Shown: positions 33,786 through 42,962, counted from the stretch's first letter. The stretch: 64,000 nucleotides of DNA from Alkalicoccus luteus (GCF_012034335.1 NZ_JAATHJ010000011.1:18350-82349), one strand, 5' to 3'. The notes: generated from the sequence alone by a model not told the origin. Numbers and translations are program-made.

Positions 33786-35213
33786 ATGAGCCCTAATGAA
33801 ATAGGCTTCAGCTTTATCATTATTGGAATTCTTCTCATCATCGGTAAATGGATTCGGGTCTATTCGGTAAAACTGCAGCAGCTGTTTTTACCATCTTCCA
33901 TCATCGCCGGAGCACTCGCCCTCCTGCTGGGGCCCGAAGTTCTCGGCAGCATCGTTTCTCAGTTCGCACCGGAATCGATCTTTGCAAGGGGAATGTTTCC
34001 TGCCTTTATGATCGATGTCTGGGCAGAACTCCCCGGCCTGTTTATTAACATCGTATTCGCATCGTTGTTCCTCGGAACCCGGCTGCCGGATCTGCAGAAG
34101 GTCTGGATTGTCGGTGGTCCGCAAGTGGCAATGGGCCAGATGGTTTCGTGGGGGCAGTATGTCATCGGGATCGTCCTTGTCCTGCTGGTGCTCGCTCCTT
34201 TATTCGGAACGAATCCGCTTGCCGGAGCACTGATTGAAATCAGCTTTGTCGGCGGACACGGTACCGCAGCCGGACTCGGGGAAACGTTTAACGAGCTCGG
34301 GTTCTCTGAAGGGTACGATTTATCAATCGGGCTTGCAACAATTGGGATTTTGAGCGGGGTCATCATCGGGATTATCCTGATTAACATCGGTGCCAGAACC
34401 GGCAGAGCAAAATTTGTCGGCGGGAAACAGTCTTTTTCCGACAAAGGGAAGACTGGCATTGTAGACCTCGATAACCGTGACGCCAGTGCTGATATGACGA
34501 CGCGGCCGGAATCAATTGATCCGTTTTCCGTTCACATCGCCTACGTCGGACTCGCAATCGGGGTCGGCTGGGTGCTGCTCGAGTTTTTCGTCTGGCTGGA
34601 AGACATAACGTACGGGCAGGCGACAGACGTATATCTGTTCGAATACGTGCCTCTCTTCCCGCTAGCCATGGTTGGCGGTATTATTGTTCAGGCGTTCTCA
34701 CAGAAATTTGACCGCTTTCAGCTGATTGACCGAAAAACGATCAACCGTGTAAGTGGCCTTTCCCTGGACATTTTGATCGTCAGCGCGTTAGCGACGATTT
34801 CCATTGCCGTTATCGGTGATAACCTTGCAGCGTTTCTCGGTCTAGCCATCGTAGGTGTCGTGTGGAACGTGCTTGCGTTCTTGTATCTCGCTCCTAAAAT
34901 GATTCCGAGCTACTGGTTTGAGCGCGGGCTCGGTGATTTCGGTCAGGCCACCGGGATTGCCGCTACCGGCCTGCTCCTTATGAAAGTAGCCGACCCGAAC
35001 AATGAAACACCGGCGCTGGAAGGGTTCGGCTATAAACAGGTACTTTTCGAACCGTTCGTCGGCGGCGGACTTGTAACAGCTGCGGCGATGCCGCTCATCT
35101 TCCAGTTCGGAGCCGTCCCGTTTTTAATCGGTTCCGCCGCGATGACGCTGTTCTGGCTTCTGTTCGGTATCCTTTACTTCGGACGGAAAAAGACGGCTGA
35201 TTCGACCAGCTGA
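33786..35213 (+). CDS. gltS: Sodium/glutamate symporter (GltS family)
   Basis: 475 residues with about 11-12 membrane helices in two halves. The reentrant-loop motif EISFVGGHGTAAGLGETF (about 147-164) is diagnostic of GltS. The second half has a related loop around GLGDFGQATGIAATGLLL. It imports glutamate with sodium, which suits a sodium-cycling alkaliphile or halophile and may serve osmolyte or nitrogen supply. ATG 33786 is preferred to the GTG at 33777 because AAGGAAG lies 8 bases before it. It ends at its own terminator. Confidence 0.9.
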   Translation: MSPNEIGFSFIIIGILLIIGKWIRVYSVKLQQLFLPSSIIAGALALLLGPEVLGSIVSQFAPESIFARGMFPAFMIDVWAELPGLFINIVFASLFLGTRLPDLQKVWIVGGPQVAMGQMVSWGQYVIGIVLVLLVLAPLFGTNPLAGALIEISFVGGHGTAAGLGETFNELGFSEGYDLSIGLATIGILSGVIIGIILINIGARTGRAKFVGGKQSFSDKGKTGIVDLDNRDASADMTTRPESIDPFSVHIAYVGLAIGVGWVLLEFFVWLEDITYGQATDVYLFEYVPLFPLAMVGGIIVQAFSQKFDRFQLIDRKTINRVSGLSLDILIVSALATISIAVIGDNLAAFLGLAIVGVVWNVLAFLYLAPKMIPSYWFERGLGDFGQATGIAATGLLLMKVADPNNETPALEGFGYKQVLFEPFVGGGLVTAAAMPLIFQFGAVPFLIGSAAMTLFWLLFGILYFGRKKTADSTS

Positions 35214-35218
35214 TTAAC

Positions 35219-35273
35219 AAGAAACCGGCACGGAGCAGAGAGGTGTCTCCCTCAGCTCCGTACCGGTTCTTAT
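35219..35273 (+). terminator. Terminator after gltS
   Basis: AGAAACCGG.ACGGAG pairs with CTCCGT.CCGGTTCT in a long stem with minor mismatches, 6 bases after the stop codon. The T-run is short. The next 120 bases hold no gene. Confidence 0.75.
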
Positions 35274-35391
35274 GCTTCATAACGGCGGTTAGTGCAGGCC
35301 AAGGGGCCTCCTTTTCTTTCGTCAAAGCAACGAAATGACTTTTAGTCGGTTCCGTTTTTGGCCGGCAGCGCCGTTTTCATAAACAGTTCGC

Positions 35392-36267
35392 CTACTGATA
35401 GCCTGGATAAACGTAAGGGCTGTCGGGCTGTTCGATCGGTTCAAGCTCTGCATCTTCTAAGATGGCAACTTCCTGACCGTTATATGTGCCGGCACGAATC
35501 GTCCCCCGTGCCTGGAACCATGTATCATCACCGAAATCAGCCGCTTCTTCAGAGTCGATAATCAGCCCGTAAACACCTGCGTCAGCTACACAGCAGGTCA
35601 TGCCGAAGCGTGCCGCGACGAGTCTGTTCTCATCAAAATCCGGCTCGCGAAACGCGAATCCATACACCTCCACTTCTGTTCCTTCAAAAGAATCGGTATA
35701 CAGATCAAGCAGAGTGAGGACATCGATAAACGTATCTTCATCCACAGCAATTTCATCCGCTCCAGCGTAAGTTTCGAACAGTTCTTCGTAATAGCCTTCG
35801 AACCATTCTTCATCTTCGTAATCAAGCGGGGCATGCTCGTCGGCTTCCTCTTCTTCCGTTCCGCCGAGCGCCTCCATATAACCGTCCGGGTCATCAAGAT
35901 AGGAATCAGCACGCGGGGTATCGGATTCGGATTCCTCCGCCTGAAGACCGGGACCATGTGCTGCAGCTCCGTATTGAACTCCCCGATTTTCAGCGACGGA
36001 GCTGTCAAGACCGCGTTCCGGCAAAATGAATCCCGCCGTAAGGGGAACGAGAAACAGCACATACACCGGCCAGGGCTGCGGGTGATCATCCTCTTTATCC
36101 TGAAACAGCTGTACCGCTCCAAGAATAAAAAACGTGACCATGCCGAAATAGATGAACGGCATCATGATCGGTGCAATGTAATAGACGATACCGCCTGACA
36201 GAACGAGTCCGAGAATCAGCAGGCCGAAGCCCATCAGAATCACACCTCGTAAAAAAGCATAGGACAA
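35392..36267 (-). CDS. TIGR03943 permease-associated subunit (YcgQ-like)
   Basis: 291 residues starting at a TTG (36267) 6 bases after AAGGAGGGG; the longer frame would overlap the upstream permease gene. Three or four N-terminal membrane helices, an acidic linker (about 115-150), then a C-terminal soluble domain with the family motifs VEVYGFAFREPDF, RFGMTCCVADAGVYGLII and DDTWFQARGTI. The CC pair suggests metal or redox chemistry. It is encoded right after a YcgR-type permease, as in B. subtilis ycgRQ. Substrate unknown. Confidence 0.88.
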   Translation of the reverse strand: MSYAFLRGVILMGFGLLILGLVLSGGIVYYIAPIMMPFIYFGMVTFFILGAVQLFQDKEDDHPQPWPVYVLFLVPLTAGFILPERGLDSSVAENRGVQYGAAAHGPGLQAEESESDTPRADSYLDDPDGYMEALGGTEEEEADEHAPLDYEDEEWFEGYYEELFETYAGADEIAVDEDTFIDVLTLLDLYTDSFEGTEVEVYGFAFREPDFDENRLVAARFGMTCCVADAGVYGLIIDSEEAADFGDDTWFQARGTIRAGTYNGQEVAILEDAELEPIEQPDSPYVYPGYQ

Positions 36268-36283
36268 TGATTTCCCCTCCTTA

Positions 36284-37294
36284 TCAGCTGATGACCGCAA
36301 ACGTCAGCAGAACACCTGCAAAGACGGCGGCGGTTACGGTAATCATAAAGACAATGACAAATTTCGTGCGAAAAAAAGCAAACAGCATGATCGTATTTTT
36401 CAGATCAAGCATCGGCCCGTAAAGCAGGAAGGCTGAAATTGATGCCGGTGTAAACTGATTTCCAAACGATGATGCCACAAACGCATCTGCTTCCGAACAG
36501 AGCGATAAAATATACGCAAATCCCATCATCACGGCTACAGAGGCTATTTCATCCGATCCGATGCTGAGCAGCACTGACCTGTCGAGAAACGTTTGGAAGA
36601 GCGCGGCAATAAAAGCGCCGATCAGCAGGTACTTCCCCATCATAAAAAATTCCTCTGCTGCGTGAGAGCAGATTTCCTTCAGCCGCGCGGCAACCCCCTG
36701 TCCATGTTCGTGGTGATGATGGTGATGCACGTGCACTTCTCCCGGTCTTGTACGGATCACCGGGCCCTTGTTTTTAAATACAAGATATAAAATCAGCCCA
36801 ATGACAAGAGACAGCACGAATGCCAGCCCGAAACGGACATAGACGATCTCCAGCTGATTGCGGAACGCAAAAAACGTAGAAGCGAGCACAACCGGATTCA
36901 GAATTGGTGCGGCAACGAGAAAGACCATCCCGGCCTGAAAGGGTACGCCTTTTTTAATCAGCCGCCTGACGACTGGCACAATCGCACATTCACACAGCGG
37001 AAGAATCGTGCCGACAAGCGCTGCAGGGAGGAGTGTTTTAATCCCTTTGCCGGGCATCCAGCGGGCAATCTGTTCGGGGGTAACGTACAGGTGGATCATG
37101 GAGGAGAGCAGCACGCCGATCAAAAGAAACGGTGCTGCTTCAATGACAATACCGAGAAAGATCGTGTTCACGTTAATCCACGCAGACGGCGCAGCCTCAA
37201 ACGTCAGCACGTCCTGAAATAAAAACATTATAAGAATAAACAGCAAAACAGCACCGCCCAGAATATCTGGCCGGATCCGGGTTTGGTTCACCAT
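36284..37294 (-). CDS. DUF318-family permease (YcgR-like)
   Basis: 336 residues with eight or so membrane helices. Family hallmarks are ILPLCECAIVPVVRRLIKKG (about 112-131) and SLCSEADAFVASSF in the second half, with conserved Cys residues in both. A central loop is a His cluster (HVHHHHHHEHG, about 200), which could bind a divalent metal. AAGGAG lies 6 bases before the ATG at 37294. Some DUF318 homologues are linked to arsenic (ArsP-type), but no ars genes are near. It forms an operon with the YcgQ-like protein. Confidence 0.88.
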   Translation of the reverse strand: MVNQTRIRPDILGGAVLLFILIMFLFQDVLTFEAAPSAWINVNTIFLGIVIEAAPFLLIGVLLSSMIHLYVTPEQIARWMPGKGIKTLLPAALVGTILPLCECAIVPVVRRLIKKGVPFQAGMVFLVAAPILNPVVLASTFFAFRNQLEIVYVRFGLAFVLSLVIGLILYLVFKNKGPVIRTRPGEVHVHHHHHHEHGQGVAARLKEICSHAAEEFFMMGKYLLIGAFIAALFQTFLDRSVLLSIGSDEIASVAVMMGFAYILSLCSEADAFVASSFGNQFTPASISAFLLYGPMLDLKNTIMLFAFFRTKFVIVFMITVTAAVFAGVLLTFAVIS

Positions 37295-37357
37295 AACAAT
37301 CTCCTTCACAGCTTCTCTTATCAGTGTACAACGCGCTCGTCTAAATCTCACCCCTTT

Positions 37358-37377
37358 ATACGAAATTTCATTCGTAT
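37358..37377. promoter_or_regulatory. Inverted repeat between the YcgR-like and antiporter genes
   Basis: ATACGAA-ATTTCA-TTCGTAT, with perfect 7-base arms, sits between two divergent genes (37294 and 37443). It may be an operator for either. It faintly resembles metal-regulator boxes, but the match is too loose to name one. Confidence 0.45.
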
Positions 37378-37442
37378 TTCTGACGGTGCGAGACTGGTTA
37401 AAAAGGGTATAAGGATAGAAAAGAGAAGGGGGGCCTGAAGCT

Positions 37443-38642
37443 ATGCTGGAAGATGTCGCCTTGGTTTTAAGCCTGCTGCTGATCGGCTACCTCGTGTATA
37501 CACTTGACCGGAATAAGCAGGCGTTTCCGGCTCCGCCCGTACTTGTCCTCCTTGGTATTCTGCTTTCCTTTATTCCGTTTTATTCCGAGGTGCCGGTTAC
37601 CGCCTCGTTTATTTATCATATTTTGCTTCCTGCTCTTTTGTTTGTCGGAGCTTACCGTTTTCCCGTTCAGCAGTTTTTCCGGTACCGCCGCTTTATTCTG
37701 CTGCTCAGCACCGCCGGCATTGTAGCCGCGGTCTTTCTTTCAGGAGCAGCCTTTTTTGCCGTGTCAATTCCGTTTATGACGATATCGTTTACCGCAGCGC
37801 TGCTTATTGCGGCTGTCCTGATTCCAACGGATCCGGTTTCTGTGATTGAAATATTGTCATCTGATTTGGACGACGAACTCGTAACAAGCGTCGTCGAGGG
37901 GGAATCGATGATCAATGACGGAACGAGTATCGTTGTCTTCTCGCTCGTTTTCAGCTGGTACGTCCAAAGCCCGCCTACTTTTCTGGAGGGCACCAGTCAG
38001 CTTCTCGTCACCTCGCTTGGCGGTGCTGCGATCGGCGCTGCCTTCGGCTGGCTGTTCAGTCTCGCGCTTCATTATACACACGAGCGCAGCTATCAGATTA
38101 TGCTCAGTATTATCATCGCCTATGCCTCGTTTATTGCTGCAGAAGCGGTGCATGCATCCGGAGTGCTCGCCGTCGTTACAGCCGGACTTTTTCTTTCTCA
38201 TCGGATCAAAGCAAGCAGCCGCGAAAGCCATTTACGGGAATCACTCGATGGCTTTTGGGAGATCGTTGAACTATCCATTTTATCACTGCTGTTTTTACTG
38301 ATCGGCATCGCTGCAGGACCGTCGCTCTTTAATAGCTACTGGCACGTTATCGTTCTCTTTTTTATTCTGATGGTTGTCCTTCGCTGGCTGGTGGTCGAGC
38401 TGATCATGCGCGCAACGCCAACGGTTCATAAGCCAACGTTTTCCGAGCGTTTTCTCGTCAGTATTTCCGGTGTGAAAGGAGCAGTGTCTGTTTATTTAAT
38501 CCTGACGATCCAGGAATCTGCAGCTGATCAGGCAGCGCTCCTTGCAGCAGTCTCCTTCAGCGTCGTCTTTTTATCCCTGCTGCTTCAAAGTCTCGCGATT
38601 CACCCAGCCGCCAGATTCATCCGCTTTCTTGGACGCTCCTGA
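37443..38642 (+). CDS. CPA1-family Na+/H+ (cation/proton) antiporter
   Basis: 399 residues with 12 or so membrane helices. CPA1 motifs: LLPALLFVGAYRF, AAVLIPTDPVSVIEIL (about 121-136) and VEGESMINDGTSIVVFSLVFSW (about 147-168), which contain the ion-binding Thr-Asp and Asn-Asp pairs. GVKGAVSVYLIL lies in a late helix. It exchanges internal sodium or potassium for protons, a core need in alkaline or saline habitats. No C-terminal TrkA domain. It is a monocistronic unit with a repeat fragment after it. Confidence 0.92.
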   Translation: MLEDVALVLSLLLIGYLVYTLDRNKQAFPAPPVLVLLGILLSFIPFYSEVPVTASFIYHILLPALLFVGAYRFPVQQFFRYRRFILLLSTAGIVAAVFLSGAAFFAVSIPFMTISFTAALLIAAVLIPTDPVSVIEILSSDLDDELVTSVVEGESMINDGTSIVVFSLVFSWYVQSPPTFLEGTSQLLVTSLGGAAIGAAFGWLFSLALHYTHERSYQIMLSIIIAYASFIAAEAVHASGVLAVVTAGLFLSHRIKASSRESHLRESLDGFWEIVELSILSLLFLLIGIAAGPSLFNSYWHVIVLFFILMVVLRWLVVELIMRATPTVHKPTFSERFLVSISGVKGAVSVYLILTIQESAADQAALLAAVSFSVVFLSLLLQSLAIHPAARFIRFLGRS

Positions 38643-38700
38643 CCGCTCTCCAGCCGCTTTATGACGTGAAATAACGAGTCGGCAGTATTCTCCGGCTCGT

Positions 38701-38800
38701 CAGGCTGTCGACAAAGTTAATCTGCTTACCTGTCTATTCATTATGATCCAGCCTGCCACGTACTTGCCTTTCTCTATCTCTCAAGGTCGCCATCAGCTTG
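38701..38800 (+). repeat. End fragment of the intergenic element, copy D
   Basis: CAGGCTGTCGACAAAGTTAATC.. followed by CTTACCTGTCTATTCA matches the first 70-100 bases of copies A and B and then fades. Just before it stands the hairpin ACGAG.CGG..CCG.CTCGT (38670-38697). As at the full copies, an element end abuts a hairpin. Confidence 0.65.
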
Positions 38801-38817
38801 TCTCCTTGGCCAGCCCG

Positions 38818-39840
38818 CTACACCTGTCCCGCTTTCTTTAACGCCTCATTCCGTTCTGCAAAGCCGCTGTGATGAGACGAGACCATGCCGGAGGCTGCCG
38901 CTTCCGGATCAACGTATGTTTTCGCTGCATTCACGGCGTTCGCTGCGTCATGAAACGCACCGGCAAGGAGGTTGATTTTACCTGGGTGAAGCGCTACGTC
39001 GCCAGCTGCAAACAGGCCGGGTACGCTCGTCGCTCCGTTCGCAGCGGCAGTGATTCGCTGCTCCTCCATCTCAAGCGCGAGGCTCGTGCCATTCAAAAAG
39101 GCCAGCTCCCGCTCATAGCCGTGATTCACAAGGACATGATCCACATCAACAATTCTGCCTGCATCCAGGCCGCACTGCAGCTCCACCTGTTTGATTCTCG
39201 TACCGCTCTCATCGGCAATCAGCCGCTGAATCGACGTTTGCAGCATACAGTCGACGGTGGAGCACATGACTTTTTCGACGACTGCTTCATGTCCTTTCAA
39301 CGCACTGCGGCAGCTTATAATAACGTTTGCCGCAATTCCTTCCAGTTCGTTCGCCCAGTCAACTGCTGTATTGCCGCCTCCGGAAATGAGAACAGTTTTG
39401 TCCCGGAACGTTTCAAGCCCCTGCGCCGTATAGTGCAGGTTCGTCATATCAAATCGTTCCGCCCCCTCAACTTCAAGACGCTGCGGCGTGATAATACCAC
39501 CTCCGGCAGCGACAATCACCGTTGAAGATTCAAACGAGCTCCCCCCTTCGGTCAAGACCTCGAAGCCATTCTCGGTCTGTTTGATATCCGCTACAATTGT
39601 TTCGAGATGAACCTCCGGGTCAAATGTTCTTCCCTGCCGAACCAATCCGGCACAGAAATCCTCACCGCTTAACGGCGGCATCCCGCCTGCATCCCAAATG
39701 ACTTTTTCCGGATAAAGCCGAACTTTCCCGCCCAGCTGCGCCTGGGCCTCGATTAACGTTACACTCATGCCCCTAAGTCCGCTGTAAAAAGTAGCGTACA
39801 GCCCAGCCGGACCTCCGCCGATGATGGTTACATCCTTCAT
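38818..39840 (-). CDS. FAD/NAD(P)-dependent reductase, ferredoxin-NADP reductase type (YcgT/YumC group)
   Basis: 340 residues from the ATG at 39840, which has AGGAGG 7 bases upstream. FAD motif IIGGGPAGLYATFYSG (about 5-20), NAD(P) motif LISGGGNTAVDWANEL (about 160), and closing GLFAAGDVALHPGKINLLAGAFHDAANAVN. No CxxC, so it is not thioredoxin reductase. YcgT in B. subtilis is Fur-controlled and linked to siderophore iron release. Here the promoter overlaps three Fur-like boxes shared with a siderophore importer, so reduction of ferric siderophore inside the cell is a good hypothesis. Confidence 0.9.
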   Translation of the reverse strand: MKDVTIIGGGPAGLYATFYSGLRGMSVTLIEAQAQLGGKVRLYPEKVIWDAGGMPPLSGEDFCAGLVRQGRTFDPEVHLETIVADIKQTENGFEVLTEGGSSFESSTVIVAAGGGIITPQRLEVEGAERFDMTNLHYTAQGLETFRDKTVLISGGGNTAVDWANELEGIAANVIISCRSALKGHEAVVEKVMCSTVDCMLQTSIQRLIADESGTRIKQVELQCGLDAGRIVDVDHVLVNHGYERELAFLNGTSLALEMEEQRITAAANGATSVPGLFAAGDVALHPGKINLLAGAFHDAANAVNAAKTYVDPEAAASGMVSSHHSGFAERNEALKKAGQV

Positions 39841-39877
39841 AGTTGCGCCTCCTGCATTCAATATGTAAAAACTTTTA

Positions 39878-39939
39878 TTGACAACGATTCTCATTCGCAC
39901 TATGATAATCATTGTACTGAAATTGAGAATCATTTTCAA
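39878..39939. promoter_or_regulatory. Divergent promoters with three Fur-like boxes
   Basis: Plus strand: TTGACA (39878-39883), 17 bases, TATGAT (39901-39906). Minus strand: TTGAAA (39939-39934), 17 bases, TACAAT (39916-39911). The boxes are TGACAACGATTCTCA (39879-39893), TGATAATCATTGTAC (39903-39917) and TGAGAATCATTTTCA (39924-39938). Against the 7-1-7 Fur box TGATAATnATTATCA the last matches 12 of 14 and the other two about 11. They cover both -35 and -10 pairs, so iron-loaded Fur would shut both directions. Confidence 0.92.
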
Positions 39940-39966
39940 TATAAATAGCGAAGGGAAGTATGAATA

Positions 39967-40872
39967 ATGAAAAAAGCACTGATGCTGCTGTCTGTTTCGA
40001 CGCTTGTACTGACTGCCTGTGGCTCTGGAGACGATGCGGGAGCATCCAACGAGAACAGCGGAGGGACGTTTACATATGAATCTCAAAACGGACCTGTCGA
40101 AGTTCCTGAAAATCCACAGCGTGTAGCTGTGCTTTCAACATTTGCCGGTAACGTCATGTCACTGGATGTACCGCTTGTCGGCGTTGATTCCTGGAGCATG
40201 GACAACCCGCAGTTCGCAGAGGAGCTGGAAGGTGTCGAAGCCATTTCAGATGAGAATATCGAGCAGCTGATTGAGCTGGATCCGGATTTAATCATCGGTC
40301 TTGATAATATGAATAATATCAGCCAACTGGAAGAGATTGCTCCGGTTGTCACATATGAATACGGTAAAGTCGACTACCTGGAGCAGCATATCGAAATCGG
40401 CAAGCTGTTAAACAAAGAAGAGGAAGCAGTCTCCTGGGTAGAGAGCTTTAAGGAAGAAGCTTCTGCACTCGGTGACGACATCAAAGCTGAAATCGGGGAA
40501 GACGCGACGATTTCCGTTTTTGAAAACTTTGATAAACAGCTGTACGTATTCGGCGACAACTGGGGACGCGGTACCGAAATTCTTTATCAGGAGATGGAGC
40601 TTGCTATGCCGGAACGAGTAGAGGAAGAGGCACTGGACGAAGGATACTATGCCCTTTCTGCTGAGGTGCTGCCGGAATTCGCCGGCGACTATATGATTTT
40701 CAGCAAAGTAGCGGAAACCGACAACTCGTTTACAGAAACGGAAACCTATCAGAACATTCCTGCTGTCGAGAACGGGAACGTCATCGAAGTAGACGCCATG
40801 TCCTTTTACTTCAACGATCCGCTTACGCTCGACTACCAGCTCGAGGTATTTGAAGAAGAATTTCTGAACTAA
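39967..40872 (+). CDS. Iron-hydroxamate siderophore-binding lipoprotein (FhuD/YxeB-like)
   Basis: 301 residues. Signal MKKALMLLSVSTLVLTAC, lipobox LTAC (Cys18). Class III binding-protein layout with VEVPENPQRVAVLS, LDPDLIIGLDN and the FGDNWGRGTEILYQ segment typical of FhuD and YxeB. It should bind ferric hydroxamates outside the cell and pass them to the two FecCD-type permeases following it. It is transcribed from the Fur-type promoter. Exact ligand is inferred; catecholate binding proteins are the main alternative. Confidence 0.9.
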   Translation: MKKALMLLSVSTLVLTACGSGDDAGASNENSGGTFTYESQNGPVEVPENPQRVAVLSTFAGNVMSLDVPLVGVDSWSMDNPQFAEELEGVEAISDENIEQLIELDPDLIIGLDNMNNISQLEEIAPVVTYEYGKVDYLEQHIEIGKLLNKEEEAVSWVESFKEEASALGDDIKAEIGEDATISVFENFDKQLYVFGDNWGRGTEILYQEMELAMPERVEEEALDEGYYALSAEVLPEFAGDYMIFSKVAETDNSFTETETYQNIPAVENGNVIEVDAMSFYFNDPLTLDYQLEVFEEEFLN

Positions 40873-40893
40873 ACTACGGGAAGGACGAACGGC

Positions 40894-41892
40894 ATGCCTG
40901 CTATGAAACGTGCCCTTCCTCCAGCTGTCCTGCTGCCGGCCGGTTTTCTGCTGCTGGCAGCTTGTTTTTTTATGTCCTTGTTTCTCGGTGCTGCAGAGAT
41001 TGGCCCGGCAGATGTCTTCCGGGCTCTATTTACGGCGGAAGGCGGAGAAAACCGTGATATCATCCGAAGCATGCGTCTGCCGCGCGAAACGGCAGCAGCG
41101 CTGACCGGAGCGGCGCTTGCTGCTTCCGGTGCGATTCTTCAGGGAATGACGCGTAATCCGCTTGCCGACCCGGGACTGCTTGGCCTGACAGCAGGAGCGA
41201 ATCTGGCGCTCGCTGTATCCATCGCTTTTTTTACGACAACCTATTTCGGTACGATGATTGCCGGGATGATCGGTGCTGCTGTAGCCGCAGCGATCGTCTT
41301 CGGTATCAGCCGTGCCGCGCGGGGTCCCGTCTCGCCATTTCGGATTGTCCTGGCTGGAGCTGCCGTCACTGCCTTTTTTGCTGCCGCAGCGGAAGGGCTT
41401 GGTCTGCTCTTTCGTATTTCACAGGAGGTTTCCATGTGGACGGCCGGCGGATTAATTGGTACGAACTGGACTCAAATTCAAATAGTAGCGCCGCTCATTG
41501 CAACCGGGATTGCGATTGCTCTTTTACTATCGAGGCAGCTGACTGTTCTCAGTCTGAATGAAGAGACAGCTGTCGGGCTCGGCCAGCGGACTGAACTGAT
41601 CAAAGCGGCTTTCTTTCTCATTGTGATTATACTGGCCGGCTCAGCGGTGGCGCTTGTTGGAAATATGGCGTTTATCGGTCTCATGATCCCGCACATCGTC
41701 CGGCAAGTTGCCGGCACCGATTACCGGCTGATTCTGCCACTTTCCATGCTCGTCGGAGCCGCCTTTTTACTGGTTGCCGATACGCTCGGCAGAACGATTA
41801 ACGCGCCTTATGAAACGCCGGTTGCCGCATTGACCGCGATCGTCGGTCTCCCCTTCTTTTTATGGCTCGTCCGGAAAGGAGGCCGAACATGA
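40894..41892 (+). CDS. Siderophore ABC permease, FecCD family (FhuB-like)
   Basis: 332 residues with nine or ten membrane helices. Typical motifs: LRLPRE-like start MRLPRETAAALTGAALAASGAILQGMTRNPLADPGLLGL (read as two adjoining stretches, about 50-87), and GNMAFIGLMIPHIVRQVAGTD before the C-terminus, the ATPase-docking region. AAGGA lies upstream of the ATG. It is half of the membrane channel; the other half overlaps it by four bases. Confidence 0.93.
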   Translation: MPAMKRALPPAVLLPAGFLLLAACFFMSLFLGAAEIGPADVFRALFTAEGGENRDIIRSMRLPRETAAALTGAALAASGAILQGMTRNPLADPGLLGLTAGANLALAVSIAFFTTTYFGTMIAGMIGAAVAAAIVFGISRAARGPVSPFRIVLAGAAVTAFFAAAAEGLGLLFRISQEVSMWTAGGLIGTNWTQIQIVAPLIATGIAIALLLSRQLTVLSLNEETAVGLGQRTELIKAAFFLIVIILAGSAVALVGNMAFIGLMIPHIVRQVAGTDYRLILPLSMLVGAAFLLVADTLGRTINAPYETPVAALTAIVGLPFFLWLVRKGGRT

Positions 41893-42887
41893 CGCCCCTT
41901 TACCGTCATGCGCTCATCATCAGTTCGATTTTACTTCTCTGCACCGCCGCCGGTTCCGCTGCACTTGGCCAGGCATCTCTTCCGCTTTCGAGAATGATTC
42001 CGGTGTTGTTCGGGTTCGGAACCGAAACCGAGTCGTTTCTGCTTTTTGACATTCGGCTCCCGCGAATTCTGATTACACTGCTTGCCGGAGCAGCACTTGC
42101 TGTTTCCGGCGCTGTGCTGCAGGGACTGACGAGAAATGATCTTGCAGACCCCGGCATCATCGGCATCAACTCCGGTGCAGGAACAGCAGTTGCTGTCTTT
42201 TTTCTGTTCTTCCCGATCAGTGCGGGCAGCTTTATTTATGTACTTCCGCTCGTCGCCTTTGCAGGAGCTCTGCTGACAGCCGTTTGTATTTATGCGGCTG
42301 CCTATAAGAAAGGCACCGGCCTGGAGCCGACTTCCTTCGTGTTAATCGGGGTCGGGTTTTCGTTAGCCCTGTCCGGATTCATGATCGTGCTCATCTCCGG
42401 TACGGATCGAATGAAAGTGGACTTCATTGCCCGCTGGCTTGCCGGCGGCGTCTGGGGAACCGACTGGCCGTTCGTTGCTGCGCTCGCCCCGTGGCTGTTG
42501 CTGCTCGTTCCGCTCGTGCTTTTCGGCAGCCGGTCGCTGAACGTGATCGGCCTTGGTGAACAGGCAGCGGTCGGGCTTGGCGTTCCTATGAAGCGTACGC
42601 AGATTCTGCTTATCCTTTGTGCCGTGGCGCTTGCAGCCGCTGCTGTTTCCGTTACCGGCGGCATCGCCTTCGTCGGTTTAATGGCACCGCATATTGCCCG
42701 CTCCTTTTCCGGGGCGGATTATCGGCGGACGATTCCGCTCGCCATGATTATCGGCGCTTTCCTGCTCGTTTTGGCGGATACGATCGGACGGACAGTGCCG
42801 GTTACGGACGGGATTCCTGCCGGTGTCGTCGTTGCTTTAATCGGAGCACCATATTTTGTTTATCTGCTGCTCCGCGGCCGGGCGTGA
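41889..42887 (+). CDS. Siderophore ABC permease, FecCD family (FhuG-like)
   Basis: 332 residues. The ATG at 41889 has AAGGAGG 6 bases upstream and overlaps the previous stop (ATGA). Motifs IRLPRILITLLAGAALAVSG, LQGLTRNDLADPGIIGINSG and GGIAFVGLMAPHIARSFSGAD show the FecCD fold. It pairs with the preceding permease. No FhuC-type ATPase gene follows; the operon ends at a strong terminator, so the ATPase must come from another locus. Confidence 0.93.
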   Translation: MTPLYRHALIISSILLLCTAAGSAALGQASLPLSRMIPVLFGFGTETESFLLFDIRLPRILITLLAGAALAVSGAVLQGLTRNDLADPGIIGINSGAGTAVAVFFLFFPISAGSFIYVLPLVAFAGALLTAVCIYAAAYKKGTGLEPTSFVLIGVGFSLALSGFMIVLISGTDRMKVDFIARWLAGGVWGTDWPFVAALAPWLLLLVPLVLFGSRSLNVIGLGEQAAVGLGVPMKRTQILLILCAVALAAAAVSVTGGIAFVGLMAPHIARSFSGADYRRTIPLAMIIGAFLLVLADTIGRTVPVTDGIPAGVVVALIGAPYFVYLLLRGRA

Positions 42888-42910
42888 ACCCCCCATGGTT
42901 TTTATATCAG

Positions 42911-42955
42911 AAAAGCGGTGCCGGAGATCTTGTTCAGATCCCGGCACCGCTTTTC
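42911..42955. terminator. Strong bidirectional terminator after the siderophore operon
   Basis: AAAAGCGGTGCCGG pairs with CCGGCACCGCTTTT, extended by GATCT/AGATC. It also serves the minus-strand nucleotidyltransferase gene ending at 42963. Confidence 0.93.
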
Positions 42956-42962
42956 ATTTATG

